Below are positions 17,000 through 26,542 of a stretch of 64,000 bases of DNA, piece after piece. The position numbers and the translations under genes were made by a program. The DNA is from Bacteroidaceae bacterium (lineage in GTDB: Bacteria; Bacteroidota; Bacteroidia; Bacteroidales; Bacteroidaceae). The stretch is taken from contig JAFYNL010000017.1 of the NCBI GenBank assembly GCA_017548075.1, positions 1 to 64,000 of the forward strand, in the 5' to 3' direction. Position 1 is the stretch's first letter, and each line of letters begins with the position of its first letter. The notes under the pieces are model-generated. The model worked only from the letters and a program-made list of their open reading frames with translations. It did no database searches and was not told the DNA's origin.

Positions 17000-19900
17000 A
17001 TGAAAGTCCGAGCCACCCTTTTCTCCCTCATTGTCCTTTTCGTCGCTTGTTCGCAGGTCGATGAAAGGGAAGAGGCTGCTATGAAGGGTAATGATTTGGC
17101 TTATTGTCTGCGTTATACTGATGTTGCGGCTTCGCTCCAAGCTGCAAAAGAGGCATATTCTTGCTCTCCAAAGAATTCCGACGGACAAGCTGAGGCACTC
17201 AACAATATGGCCTATGTTGCCTATCAGCAAATGCGTTATGACCAGGCTCTTCATCTTCTTCAGCATATTTATGGCTTTAGTCGCAACCAAATAGAATTGC
17301 TTTGTGCCGATGTGCTTACTATGAAGGTGATGCAAAGAATAGGTCGAGGGAAGTCTTTCTTCGATGCTCGTCTTCGTGCACAAAAGCGTTTGCAACGCAT
17401 TCTATCTGAGGAGAATAGCCTTACTGGCCGCCAAAAGCATCGTCTTCATTATGCTTTGATAGAGTTCCATATTGTTGCTTCCACCTATTATTATTACCTT
17501 GGACAGGATGCTTCGGCTCAGCAAGAGATAGAGGAGGCTGCAAATGAGGTCAATCTTGAAAAGGATACAACTCAATGGCTCTACTATCATTATATGATGG
17601 GAAGCGGCGGTCTTGTGAAAGGTGACCTGGAGGAAGTGACTATAACGGAGTTCAACCATCTTTTCCGAGTATATACTTTGGCAAAGGCTAACCACTTTAC
17701 TTATTTCGAGGCTAATGCTTTGCAGTCGCTTTCAGCTATGGTTGCCGACTCGGTCCGTGCTAATCTGATTAAGCAGCAACGCATTGATGCATACAGTTAT
17801 CTTTATGGCGAGCATCTCAGTTGGCAGGCAGATAGTTCGCTTTCTCCGCGACATCAGTTTGCTGCAGCTTTGTCCCATCACTCAATTGCCCTTTTCCGGG
17901 AGTATCGCGACCTCTTCCAAACGGCTTGTGCCTTGCGAACTTTAGGCGAAGTTTATTTCTCTGCAAGACAATATGATGCAGCTCTCCAAAGTTTCCTCTC
18001 TGCGTTACATCTCGCTTCTAACCGCAAACGTTCACCTTATCAGGTAATTCCTTGGCTGGCTGGCATACATGAGAATCTCAGTCTTACCTATAGTGCTTTG
18101 GGCAACAAACAGCAGGCTGACGTACATCGAAATACTTATCTTGACCTTCTCGACCAGTCGCGTCAGAATAAAGAACTGGATAGCCGAAAAGCTTTGCTGA
18201 AGCAGGAAGCTCATAGTGAACAGATACAATTCCTCCTGCTCTTGTTGCTTGCTTTAGTTGTTACAGTTCTTGCGATTATTTATTCTCGTCAATTAAGACA
18301 TCGTTCCCGTTCCTTCGAACAAAAAGTCCGTGAGATAAGTTCCAGCGAAGCCTGTCAAGAGGCAGAACAGAAACTTCAGAAACTCCTGCAAGAAAGTGAG
18401 GAGCGACTGGAAGAAAATAAGGAAGATTGCCAAGTTATGGAGCAACGCATTCTCCAACAACAGCAGAGGCACATCTTCGGACGCACTAAGTTGTCTGTTG
18501 TTTATGCGATAATTCCATACTTGGATCGCGTTATTTCTGAGGTCAAAAAACTCGATGGAATGGGCGAAAATGCGTCTGAACACCTTTCTTATATACAGGA
18601 ATTGTGTTCTGGCATGATGGGCATCAACGACCGACTGACGAATTGGATTCAGATGCAACAAGGTCGGCTCAACCTCCAAGTGTCTCGTTTCCCACTTAGT
18701 GATGTGTTGGATGTCATTTCCATGCAGCAGTACGCCTTCGCTCAAAAGCAGCTCACACTTGAAGTTCCTGAGACAGAACTGCAGGTGAAAGCCGACAAAG
18801 CTTTGACTCTTTTCATGGTTAATACCCTTGTTGACAATGCTCGCAAGTTTACACCAGAGGGAGGGAAAGTATCCATTTCGCTCGATTCCACCGATGATTT
18901 TGTTGAGGTGAGCGTCTGCGATACAGGTATAGGTCTTTCTCCAGAAGATGTGAAAACTCTTAACGACAGCAAGGTTTATGACTCAAGCCATATTGGGTCT
19001 TCGGATGAAGGGAAGGGTTTTGGCTTTGGCATCATGAATTGCAAAGGTATCATCAACAGCTATAAGAAACTCTCTTCACTCTTCAATGTTTGCGATTTCG
19101 GCGTAGAAAGCGAGCAGGGAAAAGGAAGCCGCTTCTGGTTCCGCTTGCCGAGAGTGTTGCCTTTGCTGTTCCTCTTTGTTTTCAATCTCTTTGTTCAAGC
19201 AATGCCGCAACGTTGCTATGAGCTTTACGACTCGACTTATAAGGCCAATCTTGAAGACAGATACGTTGATGCTTGCAACTTTTCCAATAGTGCTATCAGC
19301 ATGATGGAAGAGCCAGTCGATACGCCTTTGCTTGTTTCTCTCTATAATGAAAAAGCAATTGCGGCACAGGCTCTTGGAGATTGGGGCGCTTATCGTTTGA
19401 GCAATGCTGAGTGTGTGCGTCTGCATCGCCTTTATAGCACAGATGGAACACTTGCTTCGGACTGCCAGAAACTTGAGAAGATGACTGAAGATTCTCGAGT
19501 GCTCTATGTCCTGATTGTCTTACTTCTCATCGCTTCTCTTGCTTTGTTCTATAGAGTTGTGTTGCGTCATCGACTGCGCCATCGTGCCTCTCTGGATGAC
19601 CTTTACCAGCGTCTCTTATCTGTTCTGCGTTCGTTCCCCAAGAATGCAACGATTATGGATAGTGAATTGAAGAGTGTCGCTCGCAGCCTTCAACAGCCTG
19701 AACTTCGTGAGTCTGTACAGCAATTGCGGCAACAGTTCTCTTCAAGATTATCACAACTGCAGGAAACAGAGGTCGCCATTCAAGAGGCCGATGAGAAGAA
19801 ACAGCGAATGAGTTTCGAGCACGACCGCCTCTATGTCATGAATCAGATACTCGACAATTCGTTGAGCACCATCAAGCATGAAACGATGTACTTCCCCTCT

Positions 19901-20446
19901 CGCATCAAGCAAATGGCCGATGAAATGGAGGAAAAAGGCTTCGATTCGGAGACAAACCACAATCTACTTGACCTTGTTACATATTATCGACAGATTTATA
20001 TGCTGCTTTATGAGCAAGCTAAAGGGCAGACTGACCAGACTTCTTTACGAATGCAGCCTGTTGCAGTCAGCGATCTCTTTGCCTATGCAAAGTCGCATGG
20101 AATCGAGTGTCAGCCTACTAATGCTTGGGTCAAAGGAGATGAGACGTTACTCTTGCTGTTGCTCGACCAGATGATTGCTGTTACATCGGCCAACGCAACA
20201 CTAAGCATCGAGCAACGTAACAGCATGCATTTTATAATATGTAATGTAGAGGGACAGAAACTCACACCTCAGCAACTCTCAGAACTCTTCTCGCCTCAAA
20301 CAGAACGACTGGAGTATCTTGTTATGCGTCAGATAGTTCGCGAGCATGATGCTGCTTGTGGTCATCCTGGACTTCGACTTGTGGCAGAGAATACGGAGCA
20401 GGGTTATCGAATCTCTTTCTCGCTTCTCGCAACCAATCAAAGATAA
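17000..20446 (+). CDS. Two-part sensor kinase-like protein (TPR, HATPase, second membrane-anchored DHp/ATPase-like half)
   Basis: A 1148-residue envelope sensor. First half: lipoprotein-like signal (Cys17), helical TPR-type periplasmic region (about 30-400), membrane helix (about 410-431), coiled coil (about 435-495) and an ATPase domain with an intact N box (NTLVDNARKF), DTGIGL and GKGFGFGI (about 600-715). I see no clear phospho-accepting histidine there. Second half: a signal-like helix (about 718-735), a short periplasmic region, a membrane helix (about 834-854), a coiled coil with an H-box-like KHETMYFP (His960), and a degenerate ATPase-like end (about 1030-1140). The layout fits what I recall as DUF5112/DUF5113 proteins of Bacteroides. 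The response regulator gene follows after 17 bp. Confidence 0.85.
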   Translation: MKVRATLFSLIVLFVACSQVDEREEAAMKGNDLAYCLRYTDVAASLQAAKEAYSCSPKNSDGQAEALNNMAYVAYQQMRYDQALHLLQHIYGFSRNQIELLCADVLTMKVMQRIGRGKSFFDARLRAQKRLQRILSEENSLTGRQKHRLHYALIEFHIVASTYYYYLGQDASAQQEIEEAANEVNLEKDTTQWLYYHYMMGSGGLVKGDLEEVTITEFNHLFRVYTLAKANHFTYFEANALQSLSAMVADSVRANLIKQQRIDAYSYLYGEHLSWQADSSLSPRHQFAAALSHHSIALFREYRDLFQTACALRTLGEVYFSARQYDAALQSFLSALHLASNRKRSPYQVIPWLAGIHENLSLTYSALGNKQQADVHRNTYLDLLDQSRQNKELDSRKALLKQEAHSEQIQFLLLLLLALVVTVLAIIYSRQLRHRSRSFEQKVREISSSEACQEAEQKLQKLLQESEERLEENKEDCQVMEQRILQQQQRHIFGRTKLSVVYAIIPYLDRVISEVKKLDGMGENASEHLSYIQELCSGMMGINDRLTNWIQMQQGRLNLQVSRFPLSDVLDVISMQQYAFAQKQLTLEVPETELQVKADKALTLFMVNTLVDNARKFTPEGGKVSISLDSTDDFVEVSVCDTGIGLSPEDVKTLNDSKVYDSSHIGSSDEGKGFGFGIMNCKGIINSYKKLSSLFNVCDFGVESEQGKGSRFWFRLPRVLPLLFLFVFNLFVQAMPQRCYELYDSTYKANLEDRYVDACNFSNSAISMMEEPVDTPLLVSLYNEKAIAAQALGDWGAYRLSNAECVRLHRLYSTDGTLASDCQKLEKMTEDSRVLYVLIVLLLIASLALFYRVVLRHRLRHRASLDDLYQRLLSVLRSFPKNATIMDSELKSVARSLQQPELRESVQQLRQQFSSRLSQLQETEVAIQEADEKKQRMSFEHDRLYVMNQILDNSLSTIKHETMYFPSRIKQMADEMEEKGFDSETNHNLLDLVTYYRQIYMLLYEQAKGQTDQTSLRMQPVAVSDLFAYAKSHGIECQPTNAWVKGDETLLLLLLDQMIAVTSANATLSIEQRNSMHFIICNVEGQKLTPQQLSELFSPQTERLEYLVMRQIVREHDAACGHPGLRLVAENTEQGYRISFSLLATNQR

Positions 20447-20463
20447 CTCAAACAAATACAGAT

Positions 20464-21186
20464 ATGGATAAATTCAAAGTAATCATCGTCGAAGACGACA
20501 AGCTGGAACTTAAAGGCACTCAGCAAATCCTGCAGACCGAAGTGCCGGAAGCAGAGATAATAGGTACGGCTTCTGGGGAAAGTGACTTCTGGAAGTTGAT
20601 GCGCGAAGCTATGCCCGACCTCGTTCTTCTTGACCTCGGACTTGGTGGCAGCACAACTGTGGGCGTGGATATCTGCCGACAACTCAGAACTCGTTATGCC
20701 GACATGAAGATTCTCGTCTTTACTGGCGAGATACTCAACGAACGCCTTTGGGTAGAGGTGTTAAGTGCAGGAGCAGATGGTATCATCCTCAAGACAGGAA
20801 ACCTCTTGCAGAGAGATGATATCGTGCAAGTTATGCATGGTCGTCATCTGGTCTTCAACGAGCCTTTCCTGGAGAAAGTGATGGCTCGTTTCCGTAAGAA
20901 TGTCTGCAAGGAACAGGCTGCCGTTGATGCCTTTGTCGAGTATGAGATTGATGAATACGACGAGCGTTTCCTGCGTCATCTGGCATTAGGGTACACGAAG
21001 GATATGATTGCAGGACTTCGTCAGATGCCTTTCAGCACAAAGAGTCTTGAGAAGCGTCAAGTTGACCTTACTAATCGTCTCTTCTCTGAGCGAGAGCGGA
21101 GTGGCGTTAATGCTGTTCGCCTTGTGGTTCGAGCCATTCAGTTGCACATTATCGATCCTGACAACCTTGTAGCTGATGAACAATAG
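20464..21186 (+). CDS. Response regulator with C-terminal helical output domain
   Basis: A 240-residue two-component regulator. The receiver domain (about 1-125) has the acidic pocket Glu10-Asp11-Asp12, the phospho-acceptor Asp57 (LVLLDLGLGG) and the conserved lysine in IILKTGN. The C-terminal region (about 155-240) is helical and LuxR-like in position, but lacks an obvious strong helix-turn-helix, so DNA binding is likely but unproven. It should take phosphate from the kinase encoded just upstream. Its last 11 bp overlap the next gene. Confidence 0.9.
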   Translation: MDKFKVIIVEDDKLELKGTQQILQTEVPEAEIIGTASGESDFWKLMREAMPDLVLLDLGLGGSTTVGVDICRQLRTRYADMKILVFTGEILNERLWVEVLSAGADGIILKTGNLLQRDDIVQVMHGRHLVFNEPFLEKVMARFRKNVCKEQAAVDAFVEYEIDEYDERFLRHLALGYTKDMIAGLRQMPFSTKSLEKRQVDLTNRLFSERERSGVNAVRLVVRAIQLHIIDPDNLVADEQ

Positions 21187-21730
21187 AGAACGAGCATTTG
21201 TCTTCTGTCTGGTGATAGCAGGAGTGCTGCCATTCCTTTCATGGGTTTTGTCGGCTATGGGCGTTCCTTGCAGAAGCATTCTCGATGACGAAGGTCTGCG
21301 TTGGCTTTTCCGTCATGCAAGTGACTGTCTGCACAGCCGATTGGTAATGCTTGCTCTCTGTTGTACAATGATGCAAGGCGTCATTCAGAAGAGTAGATTA
21401 CTTCCTCTCAGCAAGACTTTCCGCCAGCCTCGTTTTTATTATTATGCAGCCATCTATGCCGTTGTCCTTATCCTTATCTTTTGGGCAGCCTTGTCTCCCG
21501 ATAGTGCTTTGCTTAGCATAACTGGTGGTCTTGCCGGAAGCCCGTTGGTGGATGGTTTGTTCTTCTTGGGTTGGTTCACTTTCATGGTGTTTTGTCTCTG
21601 TTATGGGCACAGTAAACAAGAGCCTTGGACAAAGATGTTGACCTATGGAATTCGCCAACATCCCCTTGCCCTTCCATTTGCAGTAGTTATTTCTTTCTGC
21701 TGGCAATGCATAATGTATATGATAGAATGA
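21176..21730 (+). CDS. Small multi-pass membrane protein, AbgT-like N-terminal motif
   Basis: A 184-residue protein with about four or five membrane helices. The region SWVLSAMGVPCRSILDDEGLRWLF-like (written here in part: SILDDEGLRWLF) resembles the start of AbgT family transporters, but those are about 500 residues, so this is either a short relative or a separate family. It overlaps the response regulator by 11 bp and uvrD by 4 bp (ATGA), which implies translational coupling. The function is unknown. Confidence 0.65.
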   Translation: MNNRERAFVFCLVIAGVLPFLSWVLSAMGVPCRSILDDEGLRWLFRHASDCLHSRLVMLALCCTMMQGVIQKSRLLPLSKTFRQPRFYYYAAIYAVVLILIFWAALSPDSALLSITGGLAGSPLVDGLFFLGWFTFMVFCLCYGHSKQEPWTKMLTYGIRQHPLALPFAVVISFCWQCIMYMIE

Positions 21731-24006
21731 ATCTCGAAGACCTCAACGAAAGCCAGCGGGAAGCGGTGCTTTGCATCGATGCTCCTTCTCTCGTTATTGC
21801 GGGAGCGGGTAGTGGGAAGACGCGTGTCCTTACCTATAAGGTCGCCTATCTTTTGGAGCAAGGCATGGAGCCCTGGAATATACTTGCTCTCACCTTTACC
21901 AATAAGGCTGCCAGAGAGATGCGAGAGCGTATCGCCACCCTTGTTTCTCCCGAGAAAGCCGCTTCTCTTTGGATGGGAACTTTCCATAGCATCTTTGCTC
22001 GAATCCTTCGTGTCGAAGGCAATCGTTTAGGGTATGACTCCAACTATACTATCTACGATACAGCCGACAGCCTAAGTCTTATAAAGATTATCATTCGAGA
22101 GATGAATCTCGACGAGAAAGTCTATAAGCCTAGTGCTATACAGAATCGTATTTCAACTGCCAAGAATCGGCTTGTATTGCCTTCTGGCTACTCTTCTGTT
22201 CGCGAGTTCCGCGAGAACGATGCCTTCTATCATCGTACCCTCGTACCTGAGATCTACAACCGCTATCAGGAGCGTTGCAAGCAAGCGAATGCAATGGACT
22301 TCGACGACTTGCTCTTGAATACTTGGCTCCTTTTCAAGCATAATCCAGAAGTTGCGGCACATTGGCAAGACCGCTTCCACTTTGTTCTCGTTGATGAGTA
22401 TCAGGACACCAACTTCGCTCAGCATCAGATCATTCGCCTTCTTACTGACCAAAGGCAAAGAGTTTGTGTGGTGGGTGACGATGCTCAGAGCATTTATAGT
22501 TTTCGAGGAGCAGACATCGATAATATCTTGCGCTTCCGTGAAGTCTATCCAGGGGCTCGTCTTTTCAAACTGGAACGCAACTATCGTTCCACGCAGACCA
22601 TTGTGAATGCGGCTGGAAGCCTGATTCGAAACAATCGCGAACAGATAACCAAGAGCGTTTATAGCGAGAAGGAAGTTGGCAATCCCATCGCTCTTTTCCC
22701 TGCTTATAGCGATACCGATGAAGCTAATATCATCTTGCGAGAAGTTCAACGGGCTCATCGTTTAGGTGTTCCCTACAAAGGCATTGCCGTACTTTATCGC
22801 ACTAATGCTCAAAGCCGAAAGATAGAGGATAGTTTCCTTTATGGTCGTGTGCCTTATCACATCTATGCAGGCACATCTTTCTATCAGCGCGAAGAAATCA
22901 AAGACCTTCTTTGCTACCTTCGTCTCGCAGTCAATCTTACTGACGAAGAGTCGCTTCGACGCATCATCAACAAGCCTGCTCGAGGCATTGGTGACACTAC
23001 TGTCGGCAAACTTTTTCTTGAAGCAAGAAGGACGGACAAACCTGTTTGGGATGTTCTTAAAGCAGGTACTTGCCCTGACCTCAATGCTGGCACTCTTGCT
23101 CGTCTGAAGAACTTTTGTGAGATGATAGAAGCCTTCCATCAAAGTTCAGCAACCGACGATGCTCATACACTTGCTCTTCGCGTTGCAAAGGAGAGCGGGT
23201 TGCAGGCTTACTACTTCAGCGGACACGAGCCTGAGGACATCTCGAAACAGGAGAATTTCCAGGAAATGCTCGATGGAATCGCTAGTTTTGTGGCAGACAA
23301 TCAAGAGCAAGGTTTGGGAATTTCTCTGAGTGATTACCTGCAAGATGCCAGTCTCGCTACCGATTTCGACCGCAATACAGCCGAAAAAGATGCCGATTGC
23401 GTGAACATGATGACCATTCATTCTGCCAAAGGTCTCGAGTTTCCATTCGTCTTCATTGCTGGCTTGGAAGAAGGACTCTTCCCAAGTGAATTGTCGGCAG
23501 AGTCGCCTCGAGAACTCGAGGAAGAGCGTCGTCTTTTCTATGTCGCTTTGACCAGAGCTGAGAAGCAAGTCGTCCTCACTTATGCGAAGTCGCGTTTCCG
23601 CAATGGAAAGATGGAGTTCTCCAGCCCAAGCCGCTTCATTAGGGAGATTCCGCAGCAGTATTTCAGTAATAGACAAAGGACAACAGACTTCCGCGGAGCG
23701 CCTGAGCACCAACTGGAGCGCAAGAACGGACAAAGGACTTCGCCTCGTATTGAACAGAGAATGAAACCTCTTCGTCCTCAAAGTACAATGCCCTTTATTC
23801 CCCGCCCATTGTCTCCAACCTCTTCTCCCAACATAGGTAAAGGAGCGAGTCTCTCCATTGGTTGTTCCGTTGTTCACGAACGCTTTGGGCGCGGAGTAGT
23901 GCAGGCTTTAGAGGGCACAGGCCTTGATGCCAAAGCGACAGTCCAGTTTGAGAATGCTGGCACGAAAGTCCTCATGCTTCGCTTCGCAAAACTTACGGTT
24001 ATATAA
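21727..24006 (+). CDS. UvrD/PcrA-type superfamily 1 DNA helicase
   Basis: ATP-dependent 3'-5' DNA helicase of 759 residues, expected to act in nucleotide excision and mismatch repair and at stalled forks. Motif I is GAGSGKT (26-32), motif II DEYQDT (223-228) and motif III GDDAQSIYSFRGA (250-262). MTIHSAKGLEFP and VALTRAEKQV give the later motifs. The C-terminal 50 residues form a Tudor-like domain (VVHERFGRGVV, ATVQFENAG), as in PcrA. The ATG at 21727 overlaps the previous stop as ATGA. Confidence 0.96.
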   Translation: MNLEDLNESQREAVLCIDAPSLVIAGAGSGKTRVLTYKVAYLLEQGMEPWNILALTFTNKAAREMRERIATLVSPEKAASLWMGTFHSIFARILRVEGNRLGYDSNYTIYDTADSLSLIKIIIREMNLDEKVYKPSAIQNRISTAKNRLVLPSGYSSVREFRENDAFYHRTLVPEIYNRYQERCKQANAMDFDDLLLNTWLLFKHNPEVAAHWQDRFHFVLVDEYQDTNFAQHQIIRLLTDQRQRVCVVGDDAQSIYSFRGADIDNILRFREVYPGARLFKLERNYRSTQTIVNAAGSLIRNNREQITKSVYSEKEVGNPIALFPAYSDTDEANIILREVQRAHRLGVPYKGIAVLYRTNAQSRKIEDSFLYGRVPYHIYAGTSFYQREEIKDLLCYLRLAVNLTDEESLRRIINKPARGIGDTTVGKLFLEARRTDKPVWDVLKAGTCPDLNAGTLARLKNFCEMIEAFHQSSATDDAHTLALRVAKESGLQAYYFSGHEPEDISKQENFQEMLDGIASFVADNQEQGLGISLSDYLQDASLATDFDRNTAEKDADCVNMMTIHSAKGLEFPFVFIAGLEEGLFPSELSAESPRELEEERRLFYVALTRAEKQVVLTYAKSRFRNGKMEFSSPSRFIREIPQQYFSNRQRTTDFRGAPEHQLERKNGQRTSPRIEQRMKPLRPQSTMPFIPRPLSPTSSPNIGKGASLSIGCSVVHERFGRGVVQALEGTGLDAKATVQFENAGTKVLMLRFAKLTVI

Positions 24007-24035
24007 AGTTTTCCACAGTTAACAACCTTATTTTG

Positions 24036-24160
24036 TTACAACTGCAAGGTCGTAGCCAAACGTAACACGTTAAGTTCGCCAACTTAACACGTTAACTTTG
24101 CAATCGTAACACGTTAACTTTGCCAACGACACTGGGGTTGTTTGCAAACGACTCTAGTTA
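24036..24160 (+). repeat. 22-bp-periodic palindromic intergenic element, copy C
   Basis: TAACACGTTA cores start at 24063, 24085 and 24107. The right end AACGACACTGGGGTTGTT (24125-24142) is close to the reverse complement of copy B's left end. The left end is weaker (CAACTGCAAGGTCGT). It fills the convergent gap between uvrD (+) and the ClC gene (-). I see no other terminator there. Confidence 0.9.
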
Positions 24161-24173
24161 TATCTGAAAAGCC

Positions 24174-25958
24174 TTAATCGTTCGAGAGGTCGGCAAGCAT
24201 TTGGCGATAGACTGTGAGGACTGTACTCTTGCGAATGAAGCCCACAAAAACGCCATCGGCATCAACGACGGGCAATGTCCAAGCTCCTGTTCGGTCGAAA
24301 ACACTCACCACTACATCCATCGCATCATTCACGGAGAGCAAAGCCTCTGGCTGTTTCATAAGGCCCGAAACGGCGAAGTCTCTGTACAATTCTGTGCGGA
24401 AAACAAGGTGGCGAATATCATCCAGATAAACGGCTCCGACGAACTGCATCTGTTTGTTCACCACAGGAAAAACGTGGTTCTTACTGTTTGAAACCTGCGT
24501 CGCAACGTCTCCCAAGTTCATATCAGGGTAAAGGACTTGGTCGTAATGCTGAATCACACTATCCATGCTCATCAAGGTCAGAATGGATTTATCTGTGTGA
24601 TGCGTCAGGAGTTCTCCTCTTTGAGCGAGTCGCATCGCATAGATACTGTGCGGCTCGAAGTACTTGATGGTGAGGTAAGAGCCAGTCGCAACTATCATCA
24701 AAGGCATGAAGAGGGCATAACCTCCCGTCAGTTCGGCGATGAGGAAGATGCCTGTAAGGGGTGCATGCATCACGCCGCTCATCAAACCACACATGCCCAA
24801 CATTGCGAAGTTTCGCTCAGGTATGTCGATGCCAAGCAGGTCGTATGTGTTCCAAAGCCTGCAGAAGATGAAGCCGCAAATGCATCCCAGGAACAAACTG
24901 GGCGCGAAGATACCGCCACAACCACCGCCTCCGTTGGTCGCCGTCGAAGCAAAAACTTTGAAGACAACAATGAGGAAAAGGTAGATGAGCAAGTGGTCGC
25001 TGCCATAGAAAAGCGACCTATCCATTGCAGTATTCCAGTCGCTCTGCCCGTTTCCATTAAGGAGAAGAGTAATAAGGTCGTAGCCCTCGCCATAAAGCGA
25101 CGGGAAGAGGTAGATGAGCAAGCTCAGCATCACGGCTCCCAGCACGAACTTCTTGTAGCGACCTTGCAGCTTTCGAAAGACGCCTTCGAGCATGTTCATC
25201 GTCCTCGTGAAATAGAGCGCCACCAATCCGCAAACGATGCCCAAAGCCAGATAGGCAGGGATGCGATTGACCGTGAAAGCGTCTTGTAGATGGAACTCGA
25301 AGATGGGATTGGTGCCGGAAATGGCGAAAGTGAGTCCCGCAGCCGTCACACTCGTCACGAGCAAAGGCAGAAGGCTGGTCATCGTCAAATCAATCATCAG
25401 TACCTCGAGCACGAAGACAAGGCCTGCGATGGGTGCTTTGAAGATTCCTGCAACTGCTCCTGCGGCTCCACATCCCACGAGAAGCATCATGTATTTGTTG
25501 CTCAAACGACAAAGCTGACCAAGTGAACTTCCAATTGCACTGCCGGTCAGGACGATTGGAGCCTCAGCTCCGACACTACCGCCAAAGCCGATTGTGATGG
25601 CCGAAGCCGCGATAGAACTCCACGTATTGTGTGGCTTGATGCGGCTCTGCTTGCGTGCAATCGCGAAGAGAATCTTGGTAACTCCGTGACCAATATCGTC
25701 TCTTACCACATATTTGATGAAGAGCATCGTCAGCCAAATGCCGATAACGGGATAGACGAGGTAAAGCCAGTTGGCTCCCGTTACGACGAATTCCTGCGTC
25801 AAGAGGTGCTCAATCTGAGCGATAAGCCACTTCAAAAGCAAGCCCGCAAGCGCAGTAAAGATGCCGACAAGAAAGCTGATGATCAGGACAAAACTGTTGT
25901 CGGAGAAGTGTCTGCGCCGCCAACGAAGAAGACAAGCTATGGAGTTGCGAATGTTCAT
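24174..25958 (-). CDS. ClC-family chloride channel/transporter with CBS domains
   Basis: A 594-residue anion channel or H+/Cl- exchanger with about ten or more membrane helices. The selectivity-filter motif is GSVGAEAP (127-134), with the gating glutamate Glu132 kept. GGGGCGGIFAPSLFLG gives the second filter region. About the last 130 residues hold a pair of CBS domains (LMSMDSVIQHYDQVL, HVFPVVNKQ, WTLPVVDADGVFVGF), which often bind adenine nucleotides and regulate gating. The ATG at 25958 is used; it lies 2 bp after the stop of the Sua5 gene, so the two form one operon. Confidence 0.95.
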   Translation of the reverse strand: MNIRNSIACLLRWRRRHFSDNSFVLIISFLVGIFTALAGLLLKWLIAQIEHLLTQEFVVTGANWLYLVYPVIGIWLTMLFIKYVVRDDIGHGVTKILFAIARKQSRIKPHNTWSSIAASAITIGFGGSVGAEAPIVLTGSAIGSSLGQLCRLSNKYMMLLVGCGAAGAVAGIFKAPIAGLVFVLEVLMIDLTMTSLLPLLVTSVTAAGLTFAISGTNPIFEFHLQDAFTVNRIPAYLALGIVCGLVALYFTRTMNMLEGVFRKLQGRYKKFVLGAVMLSLLIYLFPSLYGEGYDLITLLLNGNGQSDWNTAMDRSLFYGSDHLLIYLFLIVVFKVFASTATNGGGGCGGIFAPSLFLGCICGFIFCRLWNTYDLLGIDIPERNFAMLGMCGLMSGVMHAPLTGIFLIAELTGGYALFMPLMIVATGSYLTIKYFEPHSIYAMRLAQRGELLTHHTDKSILTLMSMDSVIQHYDQVLYPDMNLGDVATQVSNSKNHVFPVVNKQMQFVGAVYLDDIRHLVFRTELYRDFAVSGLMKQPEALLSVNDAMDVVVSVFDRTGAWTLPVVDADGVFVGFIRKSTVLTVYRQMLADLSND

Positions 25959-25960
25959 GC

Positions 25961-26539
25961 TCACTTCCTTAGGATTTGAATGCGGCCATCGATGCCAAGT
26001 TTGATGATTTGGCTGGGCTTCGACTTGCTGAGATCGTTCTGACGAGACTTCATGATGTAATCGACGCCCTGCTTTATCTCGTCCGTTATCTCGTTGAAAC
26101 AAGCAGGAGAAGGTTGTCCGCTAATGTTTGCACTCGTGCTCACGATAGCTTTCTCGAAACGATAGCAAAGTTCGTGACTAATGTTCTCTTTGGTCACTCG
26201 AAGTCCGATGCTACCATCCTCGGCAATAAGACTTGGAGCGAGATTCACGGCTCCATCGAGGATGAGGGTAAGCGGCTTCTCTGCAAACTCCACCAGATCC
26301 CAAGCCACATCCGGCACTTGTCGGAGGTAACGCTGCATCCTGTTGGCACTATCCACAAGGCAAATCATCGCCTTACTGTCTTCGCGCCTTTTGAGTTGGA
26401 AGATTCTGCGAACCGCTTCTTCGTTGCTCGCATCACAACCAATGCCCCAAATCGTATCGGTTGGGTACAGGATGAGACCGCCTTGCCTTAAGGTCTGCAC
26501 GGCTTGCTTGATGTCTTCTGCTATCTCTTTCTGTGTCAT
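25961..26539 (-). CDS. L-threonylcarbamoyladenylate synthase (Sua5/YrdC/YwlC)
   Basis: Makes threonylcarbamoyl-AMP from threonine, bicarbonate and ATP, the first step of the t6A37 modification of ANN-decoding tRNAs. It has 192 residues, the single-domain YrdC type. Typical motifs are GLILYPTDTIWGIGCDA, KRREDSKAM, PLTLIL and SIGLRVT, ending with VSTSANISGQPSP. It lies 3 bp from the RF3 gene upstream and 2 bp from the ClC gene downstream, in a tight operon. Confidence 0.95.
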   Translation of the reverse strand: MTQKEIAEDIKQAVQTLRQGGLILYPTDTIWGIGCDASNEEAVRRIFQLKRREDSKAMICLVDSANRMQRYLRQVPDVAWDLVEFAEKPLTLILDGAVNLAPSLIAEDGSIGLRVTKENISHELCYRFEKAIVSTSANISGQPSPACFNEITDEIKQGVDYIMKSRQNDLSKSKPSQIIKLGIDGRIQILRK

Positions 26540-26542
26540 AGG

